In this document: piece by piece, positions 18,223 through 25,424 of the stretch
How the letters are laid out: every line of letters starts with the position of its first letter
Position numbering within the stretch: the first letter of the stretch is position 1
Notes under the pieces: generated by a model
Told to the model about the DNA's origin: nothing
Seen by the model: the letters and a program-made list of their open reading frames with translations, nothing else
The model's database searches: none
Program-made: the position numbers and the translations under genes
Assembly: GCA_002440745.1 (NCBI GenBank)
Contig: DJVB01000030.1
Span: 62,001-126,000, forward strand
DNA: 64,000 bases
Direction of reading: 5' to 3'
From: Bacteroidales bacterium UBA6267
GTDB taxonomy: Bacteria > Bacteroidota > Bacteroidia > Bacteroidales > UBA1556

Positions 18223-18966
18223 TTAATGATTTATAGTCATTAAATAAATAATTGACACGCCTATAATAATTAGTATGATTTGAATAAGTGTGTCTTTAAT
18301 TTTTGTTTTTCGGTGCATTTCCGGAATCAAATCCGCAAGGGCAATATAAAGAAAACTTGCTGCTGAAAAAGCTAATGCGTAAGGAATCAGCCATTTAATG
18401 GATTCTAAGGTATAATATGCAGCTATACCAAAGACTAAAGCGGTGCTTCCTGAGAAAATATTTGCCCAAAAAGCTGTTTTCTTCTTTAAGCCTGATGATA
18501 TGAGGATGCCGAAATCGCCTAATTCTTGGGGTATTTCGTGCAGCATCACTGATATGGTGACAAAAACTCCCATCTCAATGGAAGTGAGAAAGGAAGCGGC
18601 GATAACAATTCCGTCAATGGCATTGTGAAAAGCGTCTCCAATTAAAATTAGGGGTGCAGCGGCGTGAGTTTTTCGTTCACATTCCTGATTCCCACAACTG
18701 CGCCACAAGATAATTTTTTCTAAAATGAAAAAGAAAAGGATGCCAATCAACACCCATTGAAGCACCGTTTTAACATCTGCTTGTAGGATAGCTTTCGGAA
18801 TCATTCCTAAAAGTGCGGCTCCTAATAATGTTCCACCGGCAAGATACATTAGATAGTTGCTGATTATCAGTAGCTTCTGGTTATTTAAAGCAAGTAGAAG
18901 CCCTGCCAATGCCACTGATCCAACACTTCCTGCTATGAGTGAAATGATGAGATAAGTTAATGTCAT
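18223..18966 (-). CDS. ZIP-family divalent metal transporter
   Basis: A 247-residue membrane protein with about eight hydrophobic helices. The two metal-binding motifs of the ZIP family are clear: HNAIDG in the fourth helix and HEIPQELGD in the fifth. A short cytosolic loop between helices III and IV contains RSCGNQECERKTHAA, with possible metal-binding Cys and His. ZIP carriers import zinc, iron or related divalent metals across the inner membrane. Its position directly before two Fe-S ATPase genes suggests metal supply for cluster work, but the metal is not decided by sequence. Confidence 0.9.
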   Translation of the reverse strand: MTLTYLIISLIAGSVGSVALAGLLLALNNQKLLIISNYLMYLAGGTLLGAALLGMIPKAILQADVKTVLQWVLIGILFFFILEKIILWRSCGNQECERKTHAAAPLILIGDAFHNAIDGIVIAASFLTSIEMGVFVTISVMLHEIPQELGDFGILISSGLKKKTAFWANIFSGSTALVFGIAAYYTLESIKWLIPYALAFSAASFLYIALADLIPEMHRKTKIKDTLIQIILIIIGVSIIYLMTINH

Positions 18967-19000
18967 ACCTTTTGTTTTCTATTATTAGGGTAAAAAAACT

Positions 19001-19040
19001 AAAACTCAGTCCGGTGTTAAAACCGCCGGGCTGAGTTTTT
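19001..19040. terminator. Bidirectional rho-independent terminator within the metal-handling cluster
   Basis: CTCAGTCCGG (19005-19014) pairs with CCGGGCTGAG (19026-19035) with one G-T wobble. It is flanked by an A run on the left and a T run on the right. It lies directly after the His-tailed NifX-like gene, so the upstream pair (DUF5320-like and NifX-like) forms its own transcript, separate from ZIP and the ATPases. Confidence 0.82.
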
Positions 19041-19044
19041 TGGA

Positions 19045-19416
19045 TTAATGATGATGATGGTGATGATGGTCGTGATCATCATGGTTGCAATAGTTTGCAT
19101 TGAGGGTTAGTTGGCCATTTAAAAACATAGAAACCAATGTTTTAGGCTCTAAAATCGGTGCGCCAACAAAAACATCAATGCCAAAGCCATTAAAAAGATT
19201 TATGGCTTGTTGACCCATTCCGCCGGCAATTACCGTAGTGGCACCATTAGCCGAAACCCATCTTGGATAGGTTCCCGGAAGGTGCTCAGGTGGATCCAAA
19301 TAAACTACAGAAACAATCTTGTCGTCTTCGACATCAATATATGCAAATGCTTCGCATTGTCCAAAATGTGCTGATAAAACTTCACCAACAACCGGTATTG
19401 CAATTCTTCTTTTCAT
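19045..19416 (-). CDS. NifX-like protein with C-terminal histidine tail
   Basis: A 123-residue Nitro_FeMo-Co family protein. The usual start (RRIAIPVVGEVLSAHFGQCEAF), a VSANGATTVIAGGMGQQA loop and a GIDVFVGAP strand are all visible. Unlike the sister at 15636, it ends with a tail of about a dozen residues, nearly all His with a few Asp (after NANYCN), which should bind Ni, Zn, Co or similar ions. That suggests metal storage or delivery rather than only cluster binding. It lies 22 bases after the DUF5320-like gene and is followed by a strong terminator. The CAT/ATG repeats encoding the tail are prone to slippage. Confidence 0.88.
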   Translation of the reverse strand: MKRRIAIPVVGEVLSAHFGQCEAFAYIDVEDDKIVSVVYLDPPEHLPGTYPRWVSANGATTVIAGGMGQQAINLFNGFGIDVFVGAPILEPKTLVSMFLNGQLTLNANYCNHDDHDHHHHHHH

Positions 19417-19438
19417 AAAAATTAGTTAAATTGTATTG

Positions 19439-19684
19439 TTAAAAATCCGAACCATGTCGATGCTGAAAACCCATGCCTCGGCGACCAAAACCTCGACCCA
19501 TTCCTCTACCTCGTCCCAAACCTTGTCCTCTGATTGGGGACATTGTTTCCGTTTTATTTGTTTCTTCTTCTGTTGTTGGGTTGCTTTGGGCTGCTCTACC
19601 ATTTCCATAGTTTGTGCATTTTCCCATGCCTCTTCCGGTCATTGCGCCTTGTCCTGAAGGGCCTTTTCTATCAAATCCTGGCAT
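19439..19684 (-). CDS. Small Gly/Arg/Met-rich DUF5320-like protein
   Basis: An 81-residue protein beginning MPGFDRKGPSGQGAMTGRG, the signature opening of DUF5320-type proteins that sit beside NifX-like and MinD/ferredoxin genes in anaerobes. The C-terminal half is a Gly/Arg/Met run (GRGRGMGRGFGRRGMGF) and ends QHRHGSDF. Upstream in-frame ATGs exist (the frame is open to 19774), but the start at 19684 is chosen because the family motif begins there and a full Shine-Dalgarno sequence precedes it. Function is unknown; a role with metal clusters is suggested only by context. Confidence 0.82.
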   Translation of the reverse strand: MPGFDRKGPSGQGAMTGRGMGKCTNYGNGRAAQSNPTTEEETNKTETMSPIRGQGLGRGRGMGRGFGRRGMGFQHRHGSDF

Positions 19685-19688
19685 ATTT

Positions 19689-19699
19689 ACCTCCTTCTT
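19689..19699 (-). promoter_or_regulatory. Consensus Shine-Dalgarno site of the DUF5320-like gene
   Basis: The minus strand reads AAGAAGGAGGT and then AAAT before the ATG. This is a full match to the 16S rRNA tail. It stands out because I saw no comparable ribosome binding site at the other starts I checked here; Bacteroidota use Shine-Dalgarno sites rarely. Confidence 0.8.
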
Positions 19700-19758
19700 T
19701 AGAATTGTTAAACTTATTCCATCTGTTAGAATGGACGATTTCATGCTGAAATACTTTG

Positions 19759-19788
19759 CAAAGATAATGAACATAAGTTCAAAACAAA
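19759..19788 (-). promoter_or_regulatory. Bacteroidota-type promoter of the DUF5320-like/NifX-like transcript
   Basis: On the minus strand TTTG (19785-19788) is followed after 18 bases by TATCTTTG (19759-19766), a perfect TAnnTTTG. The predicted start of transcription near 19752 gives a leader of about 68 nucleotides. Confidence 0.65.
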
Positions 19789-19948
19789 CATTTATTTTAA
19801 AAATTTTGTTAGTACTTAAATATCTCTAAATCAATGAATAAATTCGTAGAGATCATTTTTTAAATTCTAATTAAGATTTTTTTCCCTCTCTTCTTTTGCT
19901 AATTCGAAAATGTTCCAAAGAAATTCAATCTGATGTTTTATAAAAATC

Positions 19949-19956
19949 TACTTTTG
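19949..19956 (+). promoter_or_regulatory. -7 element placed almost on the cvfB-like start codon
   Basis: TACTTTTG matches TAnnTTTG and ends only four bases before the ATG at 19961. Transcription from it would begin at or next to the start codon, giving a leaderless or near-leaderless message. No clear -33 TTTG was seen. Confidence 0.5.
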
Positions 19957-19960
19957 CCTT

Positions 19961-20806
19961 ATGATACAAGCAGGGGATTATAATTTATTGATAATTGACC
20001 GATTAACCGATTTTGGTTTTTTTCTGGTTGATAAAGAGCGGACCGGCGAAGTGCTGTTGCCAAATCGTTATATGACTGATTCAATGGCGGTTGGTGATTT
20101 TTTGGAGGTTTTTGTCTATTTAGATTCTGAGGATAGAATCGTTGCTACAACTGAGGAGCCTTTAATCACACTTGGTGAGTTTGCCTATTTGCAAGTTTTG
20201 GAAGAGACACGATATGGAGCCTTTTTAGACTGGGGTTTGCCCCGCGATTTATTGGTGCCTTTTGCCGAAATGGAAACTCCCATGAAAAAACGTAATTTTT
20301 ATCCGGTCACATTGTTTTTAGATGAGAAAACCCAAAGATTGGCTGCAAGCTCCAAAATCTATCGTTTTTTAAAGCCTGCGGATTCCGACTCTTTTTCTTT
20401 GAATGATGAAGTAAAAGGATTTGTGTACGAAGAAATGGAGATCGGATTTAAAGTAGTAGTTGATAGTCAGTTTCGAGGAATGATTTATAAAAATCAGGTT
20501 TTTTCGCCCCTCTCTGTCGGTGATTTCATTACGGCTTATGTTAAGGAAATTCGTGAAGATGGAAAAATTGATTTGGTTTTGCAAAAAGCCGGTTACGAGG
20601 TTGTGGAGCCTGTCGCAGAAAAAATATTAAAAGAATTGAAACTCAATAATGGTTTTCTCCCATTCCACGATAAAACGGAACCTGAAATTATCAAAAGTCG
20701 TTTTGGAATTAGTAAAAAAATATTTAAGAAAGCTATTGGTAAACTATTTAAAGATAAAATCATCGGGCTTACCGAAAAAGGAATCACACTTGTAAATCAA
20801 AAATAG
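19961..20806 (+). CDS. cvfB: CvfB-like S1-domain RNA-binding protein
   Basis: A 281-residue protein with the CvfB/YitL layout: several S1-type OB folds followed by a winged helix. The first folds span about residues 1-140 (GDYNLLIIDRLTDFGFFL, YGAFLDWGLPRDLLVPF). A third S1 fold is at about 145-215 (KGFVYEEMEIGFKVVVD, YVKEIREDGKIDL). The C-terminal winged helix is at about 220-281 (FGISKKIFKKAIGKLFKD). Family members bind RNA and influence translation or virulence factor expression in Firmicutes; the role in Bacteroidota is not established. It stands alone on the plus strand, facing away from the metal cluster. Confidence 0.88.
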   Translation: MIQAGDYNLLIIDRLTDFGFFLVDKERTGEVLLPNRYMTDSMAVGDFLEVFVYLDSEDRIVATTEEPLITLGEFAYLQVLEETRYGAFLDWGLPRDLLVPFAEMETPMKKRNFYPVTLFLDEKTQRLAASSKIYRFLKPADSDSFSLNDEVKGFVYEEMEIGFKVVVDSQFRGMIYKNQVFSPLSVGDFITAYVKEIREDGKIDLVLQKAGYEVVEPVAEKILKELKLNNGFLPFHDKTEPEIIKSRFGISKKIFKKAIGKLFKDKIIGLTEKGITLVNQK

Positions 20807-20911
20807 AAGATTTTTCGGTTGATATTTTATAATGCTAAGTTAATTTTAACTTAACAGAGGGTATTTGTTAAAAAATTTTCTTTGTCCCTCAAATTAATTA
20901 AAAATATAATT

Positions 20912-23900
20912 ATGAAATTCAAACAGTTATTCATTTTTCTTATTGGTTTTTTGCCGCTTCTTGCAAGTGCACAGGCAAACAAAAACGCGGTTGCATTTTC
21001 TCCTGTGCCCGGAGTGCCTAATTTGGTTATTACCGAAATTAATTATAACGGACCGGAGAGCGGAACGGACACTACCGAGTTTATTGAGATTTACAATAAC
21101 GACACCGTTGCGGTTAATATGGCCGGATTTTCCTTTACCAAAGGAATCACCTACACTTTCCCACAAGTGGTAGTTGGAGTTGGACAGTATTTCGTTATTG
21201 CCTACGACAGTTTGAAAGTGAACGATTTCTTCAATATATCTTCTTATAAATGGACTAGCGGTGGTTTGTCCAATGGTGGTGAAGAGTTGCTTTTGGTAAC
21301 CTCTACTGGTGATACTATTGACAGAGTTGTATTTGATGACGGAGGCAGTTGGCCAACTTCACCTGATGGTTTTGGTCCAAGTTTGACTTTATGCGATGTA
21401 AATTCCGACAATTCCTTAGCAGCAAATTGGAGTGCAGCCACAACTTTTGCTGGTGTGAATGCAGCCGGTGATAGCATTTTTGCTAATCCGGGAGCAGGAT
21501 GTGGAGCAGGTCCAACACCGATTGGCGATACAATTGCACCTTATGTGATGAGTGCAACTGCTTTAAGTGATACGGTTGTAGAAGTGAAATTCAGCGAAGT
21601 AGTTGATACAACTGCTTTAAATTCAGTTAACTATACGGGTTTAACTGCAATTTCAACTATTAGTTTTCAAGCAAATCAAACCGATGTTCATCTAAATCTT
21701 TCCACAGCTTTAACTAACGGTCAGACGTATAATCTCACCATCAACAACGTGAAAGACACTGCACAAAATATGATGGATTCAGCTCAGACTTTTGCAGTAC
21801 TTTATAACGCTCCTCAAACTCCGGTTGATAGCATCGCACCTTACGTAATGAATGCAACTGCTTTAAGCGATACGGTTGTTGAAGTGAAATTCAGCGAAGT
21901 TGTTGATACAACTGCCCTAAATTCAGCTAACTATACCGGTTTAACTGCGATTTCAACTATTAGTTTCCAATCAAATCACACTGATGTTCATCTCAATCTT
22001 TCCACAGCATTAACAAGCGGTCAGACCTATAATCTTACCATTAACAACGTGAAAGACACTGCACAAAACGGGATGGATTCTGCTCAAACTTTTGCGATTT
22101 TATACCAATCAAGTTTACCTCCTTTCAGCGGTATTCCTAATTTAGTTATCACTGAGATTAACTACAACGGACCGGAGAGCGGAACGGACACTACCGAGTT
22201 TATTGAGATTTACAATAACGACACCGTTGCGGTAAATATGGCTGGGTTTTCCATCACTGAGGGGGTAGTTTATACATTCCCACAGGTTGTACTTGGAGTT
22301 GGACAGTATTTTGTTCTTTCATTAGATAGTGTGAAAGTGAACAATTTTTTCAATATTTCTTCTTACAAATGGATCAGCGGTGGTTTGTCCAATGGTGGTG
22401 AGGATCTGCTTTTAGTAACTTCTACCGGCGACACCATTGATTATGTAAACTTCGATGACGGAGGCAGTTGGCCAACTTCACCTGATGGTTTTGGTCCAAG
22501 TTTGACTTTGTGTGATGTGAATTCCGACAATTCCTTAGCAGCAAACTGGAGTGCAGCCACAACTTTTGCTGGTGTGAATGCAGCCGGTGATAGCATTTTT
22601 GCTAATCCGGGCGCAGGATGTGGAGCCGGTCCAACACCGGTTGGCGATACAATTGCACCTTATGTGATGAGTGCAACTGCTTTAAGTGATACAGTTGTAG
22701 AAGTGAAATTCACTGAAGTAGTTGATACAACTGCTTTAAATTCAGGTAACTATACGGGTTTAACTGCAATTTCAACTATTAGTTTTCAAGCAAATCAAAC
22801 CGATGTTCATCTAAATCTTTCCACAGCTTTAACCAACGGTCAGACGTATAATCTCACGATTAACAACGTGAAAGACACTGCACAAAATATGATGGATTCA
22901 GCTCAGACTTTTGCAGTACTTTATAACGCTCCTCAAACTCCGGTTGATAGCATCGCACCTTACGTAATGAGTGCAACTGCTTTAAGCGATACGGTTGTAG
23001 AAGTGAAATTCAGCGAAGTTGTTGATACAACTGCCCTAAATTCAGCTAACTATACCGGTTTAACATTAATTTCAACTATTAGTTTCCAAGCAAATCAAAC
23101 TGATGTTCATCTCAATCTTTCCACAGCATTAACAAGCGGTCAGACCTATAATCTTACCATTAACAACGTGAAAGACACTGCACAAAATATGATGGATTCA
23201 GCTCAAACTTTTGCGATTTTATACCAATCAAGTTTACCACCTTTCAGCGGTATTCCTAATTTAGTTATTTCCGAAATTAACTATAATGGACCGGAGAGCG
23301 GAACGGACACTACCGAGTTTATTGAGATTTACAATAACGACACCGTTGCGGTAAATATGGCCGGATTTTCCTTTACCAAAGGAATCACCTACACTTTCCC
23401 ACAAGTGGTAGTTGGAGTTGGACAGTATTTCGTTATTGCCTTCGACAGTGTGAAAGTGAACAATTTCTTCAATATTTCTTCTTATAAATGGACCAGCGGT
23501 GGTTTGTCGAATAGTGGTGAAGAGTTGCTTTTGGTAACCTCTACTGGTGATACAATTGACAGAGTTGTATTTGATGACGGAGGCAGTTGGCCAACTTCAC
23601 CAGACGGAAATGGTCCAAGTTTGACTTTGTGTGATGTGAATTCCGACAATTCCTTAGCAGCAAATTGGAGTGCAGCCACAACTTTTGCTGGTGTGAATGC
23701 AGCCGGTGATAGCATTTTTGCTAATCCGGGAGCAGGATGTGGTTTTGTGCCTCCTCCAGCCAGCGATACAATTCCTCCTGTTGTTCTAAGCGTAACTCCG
23801 GTAAATGCTTCAACTATTGATGTTGTTTATAATGAAATGGTGGACAACTCTGCAACAATAACTTCAAACTATTCAGGCATCACCTCTATATCTTCAATCT

Positions 23901-24811
23901 TGTTAAGCAGCAATAGCAAAACTGCCACAATCTCTTTGGGTACCCCAATGGTTAATGGAATGAATTATAGTTTGACAATCAATACTATAAGCGATACAGC
24001 AGGTAATATAATGACAAACCCACAAACTTTCAATTTCATATTTAATAATTCTCAAGCTGATTTGATTATCACTGAAATTATGTATAACGACTTGAGCGAG
24101 ATAGATTCTTTAGAATATTTCGAAATTTACAATAAAGGTACTGTTAATGCTGATATTAGCGGTTATCAAGTTTCGGATGGTATCGTTTATACTTTCCCTC
24201 AAAATACAGTCATGGCTCCGGGCTCTTTCTTGGTTATTGCAAAAGACTCAGCATTAGTTAATTCCGTATTTGGAATCAGCGGAACACATCAGTGGACTGA
24301 TGGTGGATTGAAAAATTCGGGAGAAGCAATTGAAATAGTTAATACTAATGGAATTTCGGTTGCTAAGGTTGAATTCTCAGATCAAAGTCCTTGGCCAGTA
24401 GAAGCTGATGGTGACGGTCCTTCTTTGGAATTTTGTGATAAAAATTTGGTGAATAATAATGGTGCAAATTGGACCTTATCAACAAATTTCGTAACTACTT
24501 TCAATGGTGATTCCATTTTTGGGTCGCCCAAATCCGATTGTATTCCTATTGGAATTAGCGAAATGGAAAACGAAGTTTCTTTGAACATTTTCCCAAATCC
24601 GGCTCACAATACGGTTCAAATATCCTCCTCCGTTGAGATGAATCAGATTCAAGTGTTTGATGCAAATGGAAATCAGGTTTATCATCTTATTTTAAACGGT
24701 TATCAATTTGAAATCGACATAACTTCTTATGAAAGTGGGTTGTATTTCATTCGAACAATTTTCGCAAATGGAACATTATCAAAATCTTCAAAATTACTTA
24801 TCATCAGGTAA
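20912..24811 (+). CDS. Secreted lamin-tail-domain repeat protein with T9SS type A sorting domain
   Basis: A 1299-residue protein. The ATG at 20912 is chosen over an in-frame TTG at 20882 because it directly opens the signal peptide MKFKQLFIFLIGFLPLLASA. Four lamin-tail domains (LTD) are seen: three nearly identical (NLVITEINYNGPESG, FIEIYNNDTVAVNMAG, GGSWPTSPDG) and a divergent fourth (IITEIMYNDLSE). Between them sit Ig-like domains of the SwmB/Big_5 kind (APYVMSATALSDTVVEVKF, LTINNVKDTAQN): two after LTD1, two after LTD2, one divergent after LTD3. The C-terminus is a type A sorting domain (NIFPNPAHNTVQIS, GLYFIRTIF). Likely a surface or extracellular protein. Bacterial LTDs occur in exported nucleases and adhesins, but no nuclease domain is present here. 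Confidence 0.92.
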   Translation: MKFKQLFIFLIGFLPLLASAQANKNAVAFSPVPGVPNLVITEINYNGPESGTDTTEFIEIYNNDTVAVNMAGFSFTKGITYTFPQVVVGVGQYFVIAYDSLKVNDFFNISSYKWTSGGLSNGGEELLLVTSTGDTIDRVVFDDGGSWPTSPDGFGPSLTLCDVNSDNSLAANWSAATTFAGVNAAGDSIFANPGAGCGAGPTPIGDTIAPYVMSATALSDTVVEVKFSEVVDTTALNSVNYTGLTAISTISFQANQTDVHLNLSTALTNGQTYNLTINNVKDTAQNMMDSAQTFAVLYNAPQTPVDSIAPYVMNATALSDTVVEVKFSEVVDTTALNSANYTGLTAISTISFQSNHTDVHLNLSTALTSGQTYNLTINNVKDTAQNGMDSAQTFAILYQSSLPPFSGIPNLVITEINYNGPESGTDTTEFIEIYNNDTVAVNMAGFSITEGVVYTFPQVVLGVGQYFVLSLDSVKVNNFFNISSYKWISGGLSNGGEDLLLVTSTGDTIDYVNFDDGGSWPTSPDGFGPSLTLCDVNSDNSLAANWSAATTFAGVNAAGDSIFANPGAGCGAGPTPVGDTIAPYVMSATALSDTVVEVKFTEVVDTTALNSGNYTGLTAISTISFQANQTDVHLNLSTALTNGQTYNLTINNVKDTAQNMMDSAQTFAVLYNAPQTPVDSIAPYVMSATALSDTVVEVKFSEVVDTTALNSANYTGLTLISTISFQANQTDVHLNLSTALTSGQTYNLTINNVKDTAQNMMDSAQTFAILYQSSLPPFSGIPNLVISEINYNGPESGTDTTEFIEIYNNDTVAVNMAGFSFTKGITYTFPQVVVGVGQYFVIAFDSVKVNNFFNISSYKWTSGGLSNSGEELLLVTSTGDTIDRVVFDDGGSWPTSPDGNGPSLTLCDVNSDNSLAANWSAATTFAGVNAAGDSIFANPGAGCGFVPPPASDTIPPVVLSVTPVNASTIDVVYNEMVDNSATITSNYSGITSISSILLSSNSKTATISLGTPMVNGMNYSLTINTISDTAGNIMTNPQTFNFIFNNSQADLIITEIMYNDLSEIDSLEYFEIYNKGTVNADISGYQVSDGIVYTFPQNTVMAPGSFLVIAKDSALVNSVFGISGTHQWTDGGLKNSGEAIEIVNTNGISVAKVEFSDQSPWPVEADGDGPSLEFCDKNLVNNNGANWTLSTNFVTTFNGDSIFGSPKSDCIPIGISEMENEVSLNIFPNPAHNTVQISSSVEMNQIQVFDANGNQVYHLILNGYQFEIDITSYESGLYFIRTIFANGTLSKSSKLLIIR
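21017..23254 (+). repeat. 1119-bp tandem duplication inside the lamin-tail gene
   Basis: Equivalent sites (CCTAATTT) occur at 21017, 22136 and 23255, exactly 1119 bases (373 codons) apart. Each unit is one LTD plus two Ig-like domains 300 bases apart. A third, partial copy (LTD only) continues to about 23745. Nucleotide identity between units is very high, including synonymous positions. Confidence 0.95.
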
Positions 24812-24831
24812 TTAGGTTGATTGATAAATTG

Positions 24832-24870
24832 AAATGCCGGTTAAGTTGACTTAGCCGGCATTTTATTTTG
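24832..24870 (+). terminator. Rho-independent terminator after the lamin-tail gene
   Basis: AATGCCGG (24833-24840) pairs with CCGGCATT (24855-24862), extended inward by TTAAGT/ACTTA pairing, then a T-rich tail. It lies about 20 bases after the stop codon. Confidence 0.87.
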
Positions 24871-24947
24871 TTGTCTTTTTGTTAAAAGGAATCTGTAATT
24901 CAGATAGATACAGATTTTTTCTTGTATTATTTTACATCGAACTAAGC

Positions 24948-25250
24948 TTATATTATTTCAATTCCATGCTTAATAATCTCAGAATAGAAATTGGCTTCGT
25001 CAGATTCTTTTTCTATCAAAATGGGTTCAATTCTATGGTCAATTTGTCGGCGCAGTTTCCATAGCATTGGAATGACGGTAAAGAAATCCTCATTAATTCT
25101 ATTTACAATTATGGCAACATCAATATCACTGTCTTTACGATTTGTGCCTTTGGCAAAGGAACCATAAAGAAACATGCTTTTAAATTGTAAGTGTTTGCTT
25201 AATAAGTGTTTATATTCAGTTGCTTTCTTTATAGCTTCTCCTTTATCCAT
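24948..25250 (-). CDS. MNT-type minimal nucleotidyltransferase
   Basis: A 100-residue nucleotidyltransferase-fold protein. The catalytic signature is GSFAKGTNRKDSDIDVA at about residues 31-47: the GS motif followed by the D-x-D metal ligands. A later Asp/Glu (RIEPILIE) could be the third carboxylate. Such proteins (MntA) usually pair with a HEPN toxin and silence it by AMP transfer. No HEPN gene is visible on either side: 25251-25424 has only short frames, and 24812-24947 holds a terminator. It is therefore an orphan, or its partner lies elsewhere. Confidence 0.85.
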   Translation of the reverse strand: MDKGEAIKKATEYKHLLSKHLQFKSMFLYGSFAKGTNRKDSDIDVAIIVNRINEDFFTVIPMLWKLRRQIDHRIEPILIEKESDEANFYSEIIKHGIEII

Positions 25251-25424
25251 TGTTGTAGTTTTGTGGTTTCTTTAATTATTTCATAGCACCTTTCTCGAGA
25301 AAGAGTTTAAAATAAGCAATCATTATGCGAAGTTTTATTAAAAATACATGATAGGCGTAATCTGAAAAATGTATTCCAATTAAAAAACAATAATCACCGA
25401 CTTAATCAAATTGTTAGTTTCAAC

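Noticed and set aside
25251..25424. A possible HEPN partner upstream of the nucleotidyltransferase
   Set aside because: Minus-strand translation gives only a fragment of about 40 codons (ending IMIAYFKLFLEKGAMK) with an upstream stop, no start and no HEPN RxxxxH motif.
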